In this document: positions 44,098 through 53,504 of the stretch, in pieces
How positions within the stretch are numbered: the stretch's first letter is position 1
How the letters are laid out: each line of letters opens with the position of its first letter
Assembly (NCBI GenBank): GCA_049583715.1
Contig: JBAUWJ010000279.1
Coordinates: forward strand, 18,631-82,630
Length of the DNA: 64,000 bases
Direction: 5' to 3'
Source: JAANXG01 sp049583715
GTDB taxonomy: Bacteria; Pseudomonadota; Gammaproteobacteria; Arenicellales; JAANXG01
Notes under the pieces: model-generated
Told to the model about the DNA's origin: nothing
The model's input: only the letters and a program-made list of their open reading frames with translations
Database searches by the model: none
Program-made: the position numbers and the translations under genes

Positions 44098-45155
44098 CAG
44101 CTTTCGGTCTCCGAACCAAAACCCCCGGCCGCATCTTCGCCTTCATGCGCGCGGCCGTGCTGTTTGTCAAAGAAGTAGAGGAGCCCGCCGGTCAGGCTGA
44201 TGGGCAACGTCATTGCCCTCTGCAACAGTACCGTGGTGAGCGCCGTCTCGTAGCTCACCCCGTAGAACCCGACAAGGTATATAAAGGCACCGTCGACCAG
44301 CCCCAGTCCGTTGATGGACAGCGGAATCACCGCGACGACACTCAGCACGGCGCAGACCACCGCCAGCTCGTAGTACTGTATCGAGCCGCCGGCCGCCGTA
44401 ATGAGCAGCATCAGCCACCACACGGTAAACAGATGAAATCCAAACGACACGAAGATGGCCAGCCGCGTTTTCGCCGGTTGTCGACGGTAGTCGCCCAGAT
44501 AATCGATCACGTTGCGCAGCAATTCCGGAAACCTCTTCCAGGCCATCAGCCAGGCGAGGAAACGGCGGTTGGTCACCAACAGCAGAATCGGCGTGCCGCC
44601 GGCGATGCCGGTCACGCCCACGAGCACCGCCATGTGCGACAAGGTATTCGCCTGCAGGGAGTGCCCGATCACAGCGGCTACGAACCCGATAACGAGCAAG
44701 GACAGGATCCCGCTCAGACGCTCCATGAATACCGCCAGAAACGCGACGGTCTTCGATCGCTGGTTCTTCAGGGTCCGATAGATCCGGTAGCCGTCGCCCC
44801 CGATGCTGGTGGGCAGGAAATTATTGAAGAACATGGCGGTAAAATACAAACGGTGCAACCGCCCGAAATTGAAGCGCGCGCCGTGAATACGCAGCAGGAG
44901 CTGCCACTTGTAAGTGCTGATCGTCACACACAGCACGGTGCAAACGAATACCACGGCCACGAGAAATCCGTCGGCGTCCTCGAGACTCTGCCAGATCCTG
45001 CTCCAATTGGCATGCCACACGATCAGGCCGCACAGCAGCGCCGTAACGACCAGCTTGACGATCAGCAGCAGGCGGGCGCGCCGCGACCCGGAAACGTCCT
45101 CTGCCACCGTCGTACGGCTTTGGGCCGCGAAAGAATCTGAATCTTTGCTATACAC
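44097..45155 (-). CDS. UPF0104/LPG-synthase-like membrane protein (flippase-like), paralogue 2
   Basis: This 352-residue multispanning protein has the family signatures MFFNNFLPTSIGGDGYRIYRT, FMERLSGILSLLVIG and IPLSINGLGLVDGAFIYL. It is a diverged paralogue of 39682-40659; having two in one locus suggests two lipid-linked substrates or a heteromeric complex. The start is uncertain: GTG 45155 gives VYSKDSDSF, and TTG 45170 would extend it into the transferase gene; neither has a clear ribosome binding site. Confidence 0.83.
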   Translation of the reverse strand: MYSKDSDSFAAQSRTTVAEDVSGSRRARLLLIVKLVVTALLCGLIVWHANWSRIWQSLEDADGFLVAVVFVCTVLCVTISTYKWQLLLRIHGARFNFGRLHRLYFTAMFFNNFLPTSIGGDGYRIYRTLKNQRSKTVAFLAVFMERLSGILSLLVIGFVAAVIGHSLQANTLSHMAVLVGVTGIAGGTPILLLVTNRRFLAWLMAWKRFPELLRNVIDYLGDYRRQPAKTRLAIFVSFGFHLFTVWWLMLLITAAGGSIQYYELAVVCAVLSVVAVIPLSINGLGLVDGAFIYLVGFYGVSYETALTTVLLQRAMTLPISLTGGLLYFFDKQHGRAHEGEDAAGGFGSETES

Positions 45156-45894
45156 GTCGATTTCGAACAACCTTTGCCGGCACCCCTACGGCGATACCAT
45201 TGTCCGGTATATCTTTATTTACCAGCGCCGCCGCCCCCACTACCGCGCCCGCGCCTACCGACACCCCGTCCAGCACTATGACGCCGGTTCCCAGCCAGGC
45301 GCCGGAACCGATGCGAATGGGACCCTTGGAGTAGGCTCCGGCGTCCATGACCACCTCGGACACATTGTCTACATTGTAGGAGCCGGCGCTCAAATAGCAA
45401 TTACCGGCCAGCAGTGCGGCCTCGCCGACCTCCACGCCGCTCAAGGACACGATGGCGGAGTTGCTCCCGATCGTCGTTCGCCTGGAGATGTGTACGGGTC
45501 CATTCTTCGCAAGAATCATGCATCCCCGATTCAGGATCACGCCATCCCCGAGCACGACCCCCGCATCTCCCGCACCGCGCGCGTCGATGATGCAATTCTC
45601 GTCAATCGTCACGTTGTCTCCCAGCATGATGCGGCCCGGGTGCCGAAGGCTCACGTTGCGGCCGACGATGAGCCCTTTCCCCACTTTGCCGAACAGCAGG
45701 GGATAAAGCTTCTTACGAAGATAGAAGCCCAGGCCTCCCGGCATCGGCGCCACCAGCATGATCAAGGCCTCGTACAACAGCAGGTATCCGATGCCCCCTT
45801 CCCCCACCGTGAGCTTCCGGTACGTCCTGAAGGGCGAATCCCGTCCTTCGGCCAGGGTGTCGCGAATGAACGTGCCTTTTTCGATGTCAGCCAT
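45148..45894 (-). CDS. Hexapeptide-repeat acyltransferase (left-handed beta-helix)
   Basis: The 248-residue protein carries many hexapeptide repeats (IMLGDNVTIDENCIID, VHISRRTTIGSNSAIVSL, GPIRIGSGAWLGTGVIVLDGVSVGAGAVVGAAALV) and ends with NGIAVGVPAKVVRNR, all typical of sugar O- or N-acetyltransferases of the WcaF/MaT family. An N-terminal helical stretch precedes the helix. The start MADIEKGTFIRD at 45894 is chosen over upstream codons. Probably acetylates a sugar of the locus product. Confidence 0.87.
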   Translation of the reverse strand: MADIEKGTFIRDTLAEGRDSPFRTYRKLTVGEGGIGYLLLYEALIMLVAPMPGGLGFYLRKKLYPLLFGKVGKGLIVGRNVSLRHPGRIMLGDNVTIDENCIIDARGAGDAGVVLGDGVILNRGCMILAKNGPVHISRRTTIGSNSAIVSLSGVEVGEAALLAGNCYLSAGSYNVDNVSEVVMDAGAYSKGPIRIGSGAWLGTGVIVLDGVSVGAGAVVGAAALVNKDIPDNGIAVGVPAKVVRNRRV

Positions 45895-46002
45895 AGGCTC
45901 CAGATCGCATGCCAGCCAGGTGAGCGGATGATAGCAAATCAGCCGCCGTCGTCCCTGGAGGGCATGGAGGTGTCGGTCGTGGCCGACGCACGACACTGTC
46001 CG

Positions 46003-47238
46003 TCACGAAGCGAGAGCCCCCTGGAATACTTCGAGATGACGTTCGATGAACCGGTCCAGGTAGAAGTTCTTGACATACGCCGCGTTGTGGCTGCTGATTT
46101 TGGCGCGTTCGCCGCTGTCCTCATAAAGACGGCAGCAGCAGCGCGTGAACTCCTCCGTATTCGACAGCGCGATGACACAGCCGGTGCGGCCGTCGCTCAG
46201 AAAATCCGTCTGTCCGCCGCGATCATAGCAGACCACGGGCAGCCCGCATTCCATGGCCTCGAGAAACACGATACCAAAGCCCTCGTGCAACGCCGTGGAA
46301 ACGTAGATATCCGCCGTTTTCAACAGCTCGAACTTGCGCCGTTCCGTCACCCTGCCCGCGAACCTCACGGAATCCTCGAGCCCCAGGGCCGCCGCCCGCT
46401 GCGCCAGGGCCTGCCCTTCCGGGCCCTCGCCCACGACCAGGAGCCGGCAGGGAACGCGCGTGCGTATCTTACCCAGTATGTCCAGGAGTTCCGAGACATT
46501 TTTCCGCCTGATCAGTCTGCCGACAGTGATCAACACGAACTCGTCCTCCTTCAAACCCAGGCTCGCGCGGTCCGCGCGAGCCTGGGCATTCGGCTTGACG
46601 GCGAGAGGAATGATATCCATCCCCCTTCTTATCCCGTAGTGGCGGCGCGCCTTCTTCTCGATGTCCGTCGATTCCGCCACCACCCTGTCGGCCGACTCGA
46701 CCATCTTCTTTACGGTCGCCCTCAACAGCGGCGTCCGGTGTGGGGAAAGAACCTTGCTGGGATCGTAGATATCGCCTCCCAGGATATGCAGAACGTTCGG
46801 GATGGTGAACTTGCGCGACAGGTAGTTCCCGGCCGGTCCCGATGGAACGGCGAAGTAGCTGTTGAGGAGGTCGAAGCCGCCGTCTGCGAGCACACGCCCT
46901 CCCCGGTTGATCGCCAGTGGAACGTAGCTCAGCATCGATGCCATGGACGCCACGTTCTGCTGGCGCCGGAACAACACCGGGACCCGATGCAGGGACACAC
47001 CGTTCATTGTCTCGATCGACGGGCTGTCACGAAATTGCGACGTGATCACCGCTACCTCATGCCCTTTCTCAACCAGGCCTTCGGCAAGGTCCCGGCACAG
47101 CACGCCCCCTCCACCACCGACGGGCGGGTACTCGTAGTTGATCATAAGGATTCTCAAGAGGCGTTGCCCGCGGGCCCGGGCTTCTTCGGCCCGGCTCGTT
47201 CGGTCATGCAGGAAACTGTTCAATGGACCCCTCGCCAT
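46003..47238 (-). CDS. Glycosyltransferase family 4 protein
   Basis: This 411-residue GT-B enzyme has an N-terminal ILMINYEYPPVGGGGG loop, typical of donor-binding GT4 enzymes, and the EX7E motif EGFGIVFLEAMECGLPVV, with LITVGRLIRRKNVSELLD between them. It should retain the anomeric configuration when transferring a sugar from a nucleotide donor to a lipid-linked acceptor on the cytoplasmic face. The true start may be a TTG just before LRILMINYEYPP; 47238 is the first in-frame start. It is 61 bases from the FkbM gene. Confidence 0.86.
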   Translation of the reverse strand: MARGPLNSFLHDRTSRAEEARARGQRLLRILMINYEYPPVGGGGGVLCRDLAEGLVEKGHEVAVITSQFRDSPSIETMNGVSLHRVPVLFRRQQNVASMASMLSYVPLAINRGGRVLADGGFDLLNSYFAVPSGPAGNYLSRKFTIPNVLHILGGDIYDPSKVLSPHRTPLLRATVKKMVESADRVVAESTDIEKKARRHYGIRRGMDIIPLAVKPNAQARADRASLGLKEDEFVLITVGRLIRRKNVSELLDILGKIRTRVPCRLLVVGEGPEGQALAQRAAALGLEDSVRFAGRVTERRKFELLKTADIYVSTALHEGFGIVFLEAMECGLPVVCYDRGGQTDFLSDGRTGCVIALSNTEEFTRCCCRLYEDSGERAKISSHNAAYVKNFYLDRFIERHLEVFQGALAS

Positions 47239-47299
47239 GCGACCCGGCCGCCCGCTCGTCGTTGGCTCGAAACGGACGTCCCGGACGCGAGCGGCCCGT

Positions 47300-48175
47300 T
47301 CAACGGGTCGCCACGATGTTCAGGTTCGCGTTAGGCTCTTCGGCGGCCGCCAGAATGGACGACGCGGCGCCTGGCACTCCTCCCCGGCCGTCCGGCTCAA
47401 CCGGACGCAAGGTGTAACCCTCTGACACGAGGGAGTCCAGAAAAGTTGCGGGATCCTCGCCCAGCGCCCGAAGGTGCCCCGGCACGAACTCGAACAGCAT
47501 GACCTGCGGCTTGAATCGACCCAATCCCGAGATGACCTGGGGCTCCGCGCCTTCCACGTCAATCTTGGCGACCCGGGGCTCGAAGGCCAGCTCCTCGAGC
47601 ACCTCCTCCCCCCGCCTGACGGGGACGCTGACAGACCTCCCCGTTCCCCCCAGGTCGGCGAAGCTCAAATTCCCGCGGTTGTCGTCGGCCTGGAACAGTC
47701 CCGCCTCCCCGGACACCGTCCCCAGCGCGAAAGGCAGCACGATCACGTTGTCGCAGTGGTTGGCTTCGAGGTTTGCCCTCAACAGCGCGAGATTGTCGGG
47801 ATCGGGCTCCACGGCGAGCACCTTGCCGGCCGGCCCGACCGCGCGCGACAGGTACAGTGAATAGATCCCGATATTGGCCCCCACGTCCATGACCCGGTCG
47901 CCCGGCCTGACCAGGGAGCACAGAAGCTCGATCTCCCGTTCCTCGTAGGCACCGTAGAGGATGATCTTCTTTGCGATGACCCGGTCGCGCATGTCGACGC
48001 GTACCCGGAACGGCCCGACGTCGACTTCGTCCCCTTTGTGCAGCGATATCGCGAGCCTGCCATGGACACGATTCAGCAAGGGTATTCGCGCCAGGGGCGT
48101 GTGGCGCAGCCTCGAGCCCATCGCCGCCATTATCCTCAGAAGCAGCGACACGGCGTTTTCCGGACGCGCAGGCAC
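47300..48175 (-). CDS. FkbM family methyltransferase
   Basis: This protein of up to 291 residues has the SAM-binding motif VMDVGANIGIYSLYLSR followed by VLAVEPDPDN, and the FkbM motif AKIDVEGAEPQVISGL. Such enzymes O-methylate sugars of surface glycans. The start is unclear: GTG 48175 has no ribosome binding site, and an ATG at 48130, preceded by TGAGG, is a good alternative. Confidence 0.85.
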   Translation of the reverse strand: MPARPENAVSLLLRIMAAMGSRLRHTPLARIPLLNRVHGRLAISLHKGDEVDVGPFRVRVDMRDRVIAKKIILYGAYEEREIELLCSLVRPGDRVMDVGANIGIYSLYLSRAVGPAGKVLAVEPDPDNLALLRANLEANHCDNVIVLPFALGTVSGEAGLFQADDNRGNLSFADLGGTGRSVSVPVRRGEEVLEELAFEPRVAKIDVEGAEPQVISGLGRFKPQVMLFEFVPGHLRALGEDPATFLDSLVSEGYTLRPVEPDGRGGVPGAASSILAAAEEPNANLNIVATR

Positions 48176-48205
48176 CGGTTCATCGATGAAGGCCCATACC
48201 CGGCG

Positions 48206-50089
48206 CTACCTGCCGATGTCGATCTTTCCGAGCGACAGATTGCTCACACTGACGGTCGTCGCCGCGATCCCCGGATCGATCCTGAGCTGCGAGCAGATCG
48301 GAACATCGAACACGACCACCAGGTCGCTCCTACCTGCAGGATACCGCACTTCGTAAGAGTCCTCTTCGTTGAATCCACTGCCCTTGTTTACGTATACCTT
48401 GAAAATGCCCCGCTCCCCCGAATCTATCTTCGCCTGAAGCAGATTGTGTCCCTGGAAGAGGGTGCACATCCTCTCATCCGAGATGCTGACTATGAACCAT
48501 GGATCGGTCCCCTCCGACACCAGGCGAAATCCCGTGGGTGTCATCGAGAAATCGCTGATCTCGTGTTTGCGAAGCACATCCTGCGGCGGGATGTTGATGG
48601 GTTGAAGGCCGCGATGAAGCCGTATCGGGTAAACCGGCGGCCGGTAGAAGGGCACGACGTAGTTCACGAGTCCATCGATGTGCACGCCCAGCAGCACGAC
48701 CGCCGTGCCGAGTATCGTGGCCCTCTGCACGGTCCGCCCGTTGAGAATGACCGCGCCGGGCTCCCGCTCCATCAGCGACGGTGCCACGCGGGACACGACC
48801 GCCCTCACCGCACTGGTCCCCAGCAGCACCGGTGCCAGCAGGACGGGAAGCAGGTACTTGCCCTGAAGCTGAATGTCGTTGTGCATGTTGGCCCACACGT
48901 ACATGCAGAACTGGAACAGAACGGCGAAAACCAGCAGCGTCTCGAACACCACCTCGCGGTCCCTCGACGAGTCCTCACCGGTGACTGTTCTCCTGTACAG
49001 AAGCGCACCGACTCTCGCCACCACGTAAATACCGCCGACCAGGAACAAGGCCAGATACAAGCCGTACTGCAGGGGGCCGAGCCGTATCCGCAGCCAATCG
49101 AGGTTCCCTATCGTGGAGGCGATGGTCTTGCCCCAGAAGTTGTCATGGTCATTGAGCAGCAGGTCGGCATACCCCACCCCCTTCGCGGCGTAGCCGAACT
49201 CCTTGCCCGGCGGAAATCTGCTGTGCCTGGCCTCCAGGGCGGCTTCGGTCCGACCGACGAAGGGATCGCCCGGTCCGTAGTGGTACATATTGAACAGAAT
49301 CCACCAGCCACCGGACAGGACCAGCACCACCAGCGCGACGGATGCATACTTCCACAGCGCGGCCCAGTGGGCGCGCACGTACAGCGCGAGGAATATCAGT
49401 ACCGTCGGCGCCAGCAGCCAGGCCGTCGGCTTGGACAGGATGACCAGTCCACCCGCGATTCCCAGCACAATGGCGTTGACCCAGTTCGTCCCGCCCCGCA
49501 GGATCCTGACCAGCACGCACAACATCAAGCTCGCGGAGAAGATCGCACCGGAATCGTCATTGTTGTAAGAGGCGATGAACGCGAACTGCGGCAGGAGACC
49601 AAACAGCAGCGCCACGATGACTCCGGCGCCAAAGCTGTTGAAATACAACACCCCCGTATAGAAAGCGATCGCCACCGTAGCCGCCGCCAGCAGCGCGGAT
49701 CCTTTGCGAAAGAGAATGAACGAGTTCGCGATCCACGGTCGCAGCACCCTCGCAGCCACCGCCGACACGATATACGACAAGGGCGGTCGCAGAGCACGGG
49801 TGTCCCCGTAGTCGGAATATCGGATCTTGTTTTCATCCCTGGGAACGACGGCCAGTCGGTGATACGTGTATATGAATCGTACCGCGTCGTTGTTCGTCGT
49901 ATAGTCCGGACCCGCACCGGCAGGCAACAGGCTGGACGTGATGAAGTAGTACAGCGCGAATACGGCGAATATGATCAGGGAGAAATAAATGCAGCGCTGA
50001 TGGCGATGCGGGTCACCGTCCTCGCCAAGTATCCGGGGAGGTTCGCCGTCCTGCCCGATGTTGCCTGCTCCGGCGTAAGGCTGGATCAT
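48206..50089 (-). CDS. GT39-like (PMT/ArnT-type) integral membrane glycosyltransferase
   Basis: This 627-residue protein has ten or more transmembrane helices and a C-terminal soluble domain (about residues 480-627). The first external loop holds PDYTTNNDAVRFIYTYH and the GT39-like motif ALRPPLSYIVSA. It probably transfers a sugar from a polyprenyl-phosphate donor on the periplasmic face, which is where a lipid-linked product of the HAD-UbiA enzyme could be used. Its ATG overlaps the upstream GT4 stop as ATGA. Confidence 0.75.
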   Translation of the reverse strand: MIQPYAGAGNIGQDGEPPRILGEDGDPHRHQRCIYFSLIIFAVFALYYFITSSLLPAGAGPDYTTNNDAVRFIYTYHRLAVVPRDENKIRYSDYGDTRALRPPLSYIVSAVAARVLRPWIANSFILFRKGSALLAAATVAIAFYTGVLYFNSFGAGVIVALLFGLLPQFAFIASYNNDDSGAIFSASLMLCVLVRILRGGTNWVNAIVLGIAGGLVILSKPTAWLLAPTVLIFLALYVRAHWAALWKYASVALVVLVLSGGWWILFNMYHYGPGDPFVGRTEAALEARHSRFPPGKEFGYAAKGVGYADLLLNDHDNFWGKTIASTIGNLDWLRIRLGPLQYGLYLALFLVGGIYVVARVGALLYRRTVTGEDSSRDREVVFETLLVFAVLFQFCMYVWANMHNDIQLQGKYLLPVLLAPVLLGTSAVRAVVSRVAPSLMEREPGAVILNGRTVQRATILGTAVVLLGVHIDGLVNYVVPFYRPPVYPIRLHRGLQPINIPPQDVLRKHEISDFSMTPTGFRLVSEGTDPWFIVSISDERMCTLFQGHNLLQAKIDSGERGIFKVYVNKGSGFNEEDSYEVRYPAGRSDLVVVFDVPICSQLRIDPGIAATTVSVSNLSLGKIDIGR

Positions 50090-51207
50090 TGCTGCGGCAT
50101 CTGCACTTCGGCCTGCTCCAGGACCTCGAGCGTCTCCCTGGCGCACTTCTCCCAGCTGAAATCCCCGGCGCGCTTGTGCCCGGCCTCGATCAAACGGCGG
50201 CGAAGCTGCTGGTCGTCGATCACCTGTTCGATGCCCTCGGCGATGCTGTCCACATGGTCCGGGTCCACCAGCAGAGCGGCGCCGCCCGCGATCTCGGCGG
50301 CGCCGTAGCAGTCGGAAGTGACCACCGGACAGCCGCTCGACATCGCTTCGACGATGGGTGTTCCGAAAGACTCGTATAAGGAAGGGAGCACCAGGGCCTC
50401 CGCCAGCCTGTAGAAAGCCGGAAGGTCGCCCCGCCCGATCCAGCCCGGCCGCACGACCCAGTCGCCGAGGCCCAGCTTGTCTATGAGGGCGATCTCATCT
50501 TCACAGAGCCAGGTATGGCTGCCGGCCACCACCAAGGAGATTCCCTGCGGCGGGCCGACCCTGGCATAGGCCTGGATCAGGCGACCGAAGTTCTTGGGAG
50601 GATAGATCTGCCCGCAATACAGGAGAAAGCGCTCGGGCAGGCCGTACCTGCGCCTCACCTCCTCCAGGCGCTCGGGCGCTACGGGCAGCGAAAAGGCTTC
50701 GTCCACTCCGTGATATACGGTGTGGACGCGACTCTCCTCGGCATGCAGATATTCGATCATGTTCTGGCGGGCCGTCTCCGAGACGGCAATGATGGCCGCT
50801 GCCTTCTTCGTGTAGCGGGGTATCAGCAGTCGGTGGTTGATCCGGTCCAGCGGTCTGGATCCCCAGGGCATGATATACCAGTCCAGGCCGTGGCAAACGA
50901 ATACGCCGCGACAATTCGACATCAAAGGCAGCGAATACTTGGGGTTGAAGATGATGTCCAGATGCTCTCTGCGCGCGGCCTGCCAGGCGGCCCACTGGTC
51001 CCACATCAGGGTCGGGGCCCTGCCCAGTACCAGCTCCCGGACCTGCGCACCGCGGCCGTACGCACCAACCCGGGTGTCATCCGAGTGAAGCAGCACGAAT
51101 TCGTGGCCGGTATCCATGGCCAGGAGCCGTCTGAGGAGACTCTCGGTGTACACCAGCACGCCCCCGCCATGCTGGCCCAGATGCCGCAGCATTATCCCGA
51201 TCTTCAT
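50086..51207 (-). CDS. Glycosyltransferase family 4 protein
   Basis: This 373-residue GT-B enzyme has HGGGVLVYTESLLRRLL near the N-terminus, AAIIAVSETARQNM, LLYCGQIYPPKNFGRLI and the EX7E motif ESFGTPIVEAMSSGCPVV with SDCYGAAEIAGGAALLVDP. It is probably a mannosyl- or related transferase on the cytoplasmic face. It overlaps the next gene by 4 bases and lies 61 bases from the GINT1-like gene. Confidence 0.9.
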   Translation of the reverse strand: MKIGIMLRHLGQHGGGVLVYTESLLRRLLAMDTGHEFVLLHSDDTRVGAYGRGAQVRELVLGRAPTLMWDQWAAWQAARREHLDIIFNPKYSLPLMSNCRGVFVCHGLDWYIMPWGSRPLDRINHRLLIPRYTKKAAAIIAVSETARQNMIEYLHAEESRVHTVYHGVDEAFSLPVAPERLEEVRRRYGLPERFLLYCGQIYPPKNFGRLIQAYARVGPPQGISLVVAGSHTWLCEDEIALIDKLGLGDWVVRPGWIGRGDLPAFYRLAEALVLPSLYESFGTPIVEAMSSGCPVVTSDCYGAAEIAGGAALLVDPDHVDSIAEGIEQVIDDQQLRRRLIEAGHKRAGDFSWEKCARETLEVLEQAEVQMPQQ

Positions 51208-51268
51208 GATGCTAGGTTCGGTGTGACCGGCTCTTTAGTCGATAAGGTGACACACTAGGACAGTCCGT

Positions 51269-52999
51269 TCAATATGCGTCAATGCGCACTCCCGGCGTCG
51301 TTCGCTTCGCCGCCAGCTTGGTGAAGAGAAACCGGATCGCCTGCATGAAAGCATTGACCGAGAACACGTAACGTTTCCCGTCGACCAGGGTAACGTCCCC
51401 CGCGCAGGACGTGGTATGCAGCCCGCGCCCGTAGGGGCCATGGATATCGGGCTCGACCACCGCCGCCGGCTCTTCGGCGAAGGCCGTCGTGCTGAGCTCG
51501 ATGACGCGGTTGATGACCACTCGGCCGCCGTAGGTCCGCGAGCAGTCCTGTGCCGGCCGGTAAAGGCTGCCGGCATGCGTGAATGGGGTCCCCGCGGGGC
51601 GGCTGGAGGTGATGTCGAGCTTTACCGGATTCAAGGGGTGCGGCGCCCAAGGGCCCGCAATATCCGGCGCATGCCACAGCAGCAGCTTGTAGTACCTGCC
51701 GTCCGCCAGGTTGGTGCAGGCCAGCCACCATCTCCCATCATGCTCGAAGACAGTGACGTCTACCGCGGGCAGATCGTCGATGAGCGTCGCCACCTTCACC
51801 CAGGATTCGGGGAAGCGCTCGGCCTTGTACAGGACCACCTCACCCGACGCCGATGACTCCGGAATGCAATACACGTGGTCGAGGTGTTTCACCAGATACG
51901 GATAGGACATGTGAAACGCCCTCGTGAACGCGGGCCCCTTGCTCCGTATGGCCCCGCCTTCGGACACCTGCAGATGGGAGATGGTGCCCCTCATCGATTT
52001 GTAGTCGTAGTCCTCACACAGTACATGCAAGTGCCCGCCCTCGAAAATACCGAAGGGGTCGGCAAGAAAGGTTCCCCTCTTCGGATCCGGCAGCCATTGG
52101 ACCTCCCGCTCGGCATTTTCGTTCAAGAGTGCATCGATAGGCTCTCTCACTATTCCGATGTTCCACTGCTCGTGCCGAAACAAGGAGCGAAACGTGACCG
52201 CGGCGAGGTTCTTGGCCAGTTTCGCCCACAACCTGGCCGTTTGGAAGTTGGTGGGCGGTCCGTATGCCGGCGGCGCGGCACGGGAAGGCGGGTCGTCGAG
52301 CGACGTCCGGCCGCCCTTGAGCAGGCTCATGCACACCTGCGCCGGCCATACGGCGGATTCTTCGAGAACCCGGCTCAGGTTGGCGCCATAGGAGTAGGCC
52401 ACGGTGGGAAAGGACCCTTTCTTCAGAACGACTCTCCCTTCGGAGGTGAGCCTGCACAGGGCTGCTCCCGAAACTGGATCGCCGTTGTAGATTTCCCAGA
52501 AACACGGCGGCTCGCCGCGATATTTCGCGACGTCACCGTGTTGGAAGATCCATACACCGCACCGGGCGGCCCCTATCATGCCCCCTGCGAGCCGCTCGCC
52601 CGCGAGACCGAGAATGAAATCGAGATCCTTTGCCCTGACCGCACCGACATCGTCTTCGTTGAAGTCCGCATAGCGGCCGCGGCCACCCGCGACCGTGCAT
52701 TCCAACGTCGGAACCCGGGCAAGCGCCGGCGACAGGTCCATGGGCTTCAGAGCCGCACGTCTTGCGAGCGCCCGCCGGTAGAGTCGAAAGAGAAAGCTGC
52801 CGTTGGACACGCTTGCCGGCCCGGGCGAACACTCGGGACCCACGCGTATCAGTAAGGCGGGCTCGAGGTTCTCGAGCGCCATCAAACGCCTGACGCAAGC
52901 CGCTTGCCAGCCCTCCAGCAAAGTATCCCGGCACAGGATCCCAAAGCGCAGCGCGCCCTGACCGGCACCCTTTCGGGTGTCGCTGTCGTAGTCAGTCAC
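51269..52999 (-). CDS. Formyltransferase-like / GINT1-like sugar transferase protein
   Basis: The 576-residue protein has an N-terminal region (GALRFGILCRDTLLEGWQAACVRRL) like formyltransferase Rossmann domains and a C-terminal region with HEQWNIGIV, GTFLADPFGIFEGGHLHVLCEDYDY and GTISHLQV. The latter matches a family related to glucosamine inositolphosphorylceramide transferase 1, which has relatives in bacterial glycan clusters. Whether it formylates an amino sugar, transfers a sugar, or both, is unknown. The GTG at 52999 is chosen; upstream codons extend into probable non-coding DNA. It is the first gene of the glycan operon. Confidence 0.6.
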   Translation of the reverse strand: MTDYDSDTRKGAGQGALRFGILCRDTLLEGWQAACVRRLMALENLEPALLIRVGPECSPGPASVSNGSFLFRLYRRALARRAALKPMDLSPALARVPTLECTVAGGRGRYADFNEDDVGAVRAKDLDFILGLAGERLAGGMIGAARCGVWIFQHGDVAKYRGEPPCFWEIYNGDPVSGAALCRLTSEGRVVLKKGSFPTVAYSYGANLSRVLEESAVWPAQVCMSLLKGGRTSLDDPPSRAAPPAYGPPTNFQTARLWAKLAKNLAAVTFRSLFRHEQWNIGIVREPIDALLNENAEREVQWLPDPKRGTFLADPFGIFEGGHLHVLCEDYDYKSMRGTISHLQVSEGGAIRSKGPAFTRAFHMSYPYLVKHLDHVYCIPESSASGEVVLYKAERFPESWVKVATLIDDLPAVDVTVFEHDGRWWLACTNLADGRYYKLLLWHAPDIAGPWAPHPLNPVKLDITSSRPAGTPFTHAGSLYRPAQDCSRTYGGRVVINRVIELSTTAFAEEPAAVVEPDIHGPYGRGLHTTSCAGDVTLVDGKRYVFSVNAFMQAIRFLFTKLAAKRTTPGVRIDAY

Positions 53000-53504
53000 C
53001 ACAAAGTACCTTCGAGACGCCGCTCGAGTCCGCTCCCGGTGGCTTCCGGTCAGGTCTTTGCGCGATCGACGGTTGTCCCCGCTTCGCGGGTCGAGGGCAC
53101 CGGCCATGCCCGCAGTCCGAGCCCGTCATCTCCCCGCCTGGTGTTGGTTGACCAGCTTCGACCTTGCATTATTGCTCCCCGTCTCGACTCGCTGCTGCAG
53201 CGATTGCCAATGATTGAACAGTATCCGACCCGGTATCCACCGGGCCCCACTCCCGTCGCGATGCGACCTGGTGTCCGAAAGACCACCCGGCACGATGCCG
53301 CCGAATATTAAACCACATATCCTGCGACAGGTTGCCAGCCACTTCCTGCGAACGCCCCCGTGGCCGCAGGCGCCGGAGACACTTGCACGACGCCGGCGCA
53401 GCCGCTGATTGAGAAGCCGGGCGAAATGCCATACTATCGCGCTTTTCCCGGCTCCGCGTCATCGAGCGGGTGTCGCACGCGCTTTCGATAAGAGACTGTC
53501 TCAG
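53000..53504. other. Gene-free divergent region upstream of the glycan operon
   Basis: About 500 bases separate the GTG start of the first glycan gene and the TTG start of the DUF457 gene. No RNA gene, repeat or riboswitch is recognisable. It should hold the promoters of both divergent units. TAATAT on the minus strand near 53310 could be a -10 box, but no convincing -35 pairs with it. Open frames in it have no family resemblance. Confidence 0.5.

Noticed and set aside
44914..47334. 806-codon plus-strand open frame
   Set aside because: It spans three genes on the minus strand with clear families and has no domain of its own.
48038..50308. 756-codon plus-strand open frame opposite the GT39-like gene
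   Set aside because: It mirrors a strongly hydrophobic membrane protein and is rich in Arg, His and Gln, typical of an antisense shadow.
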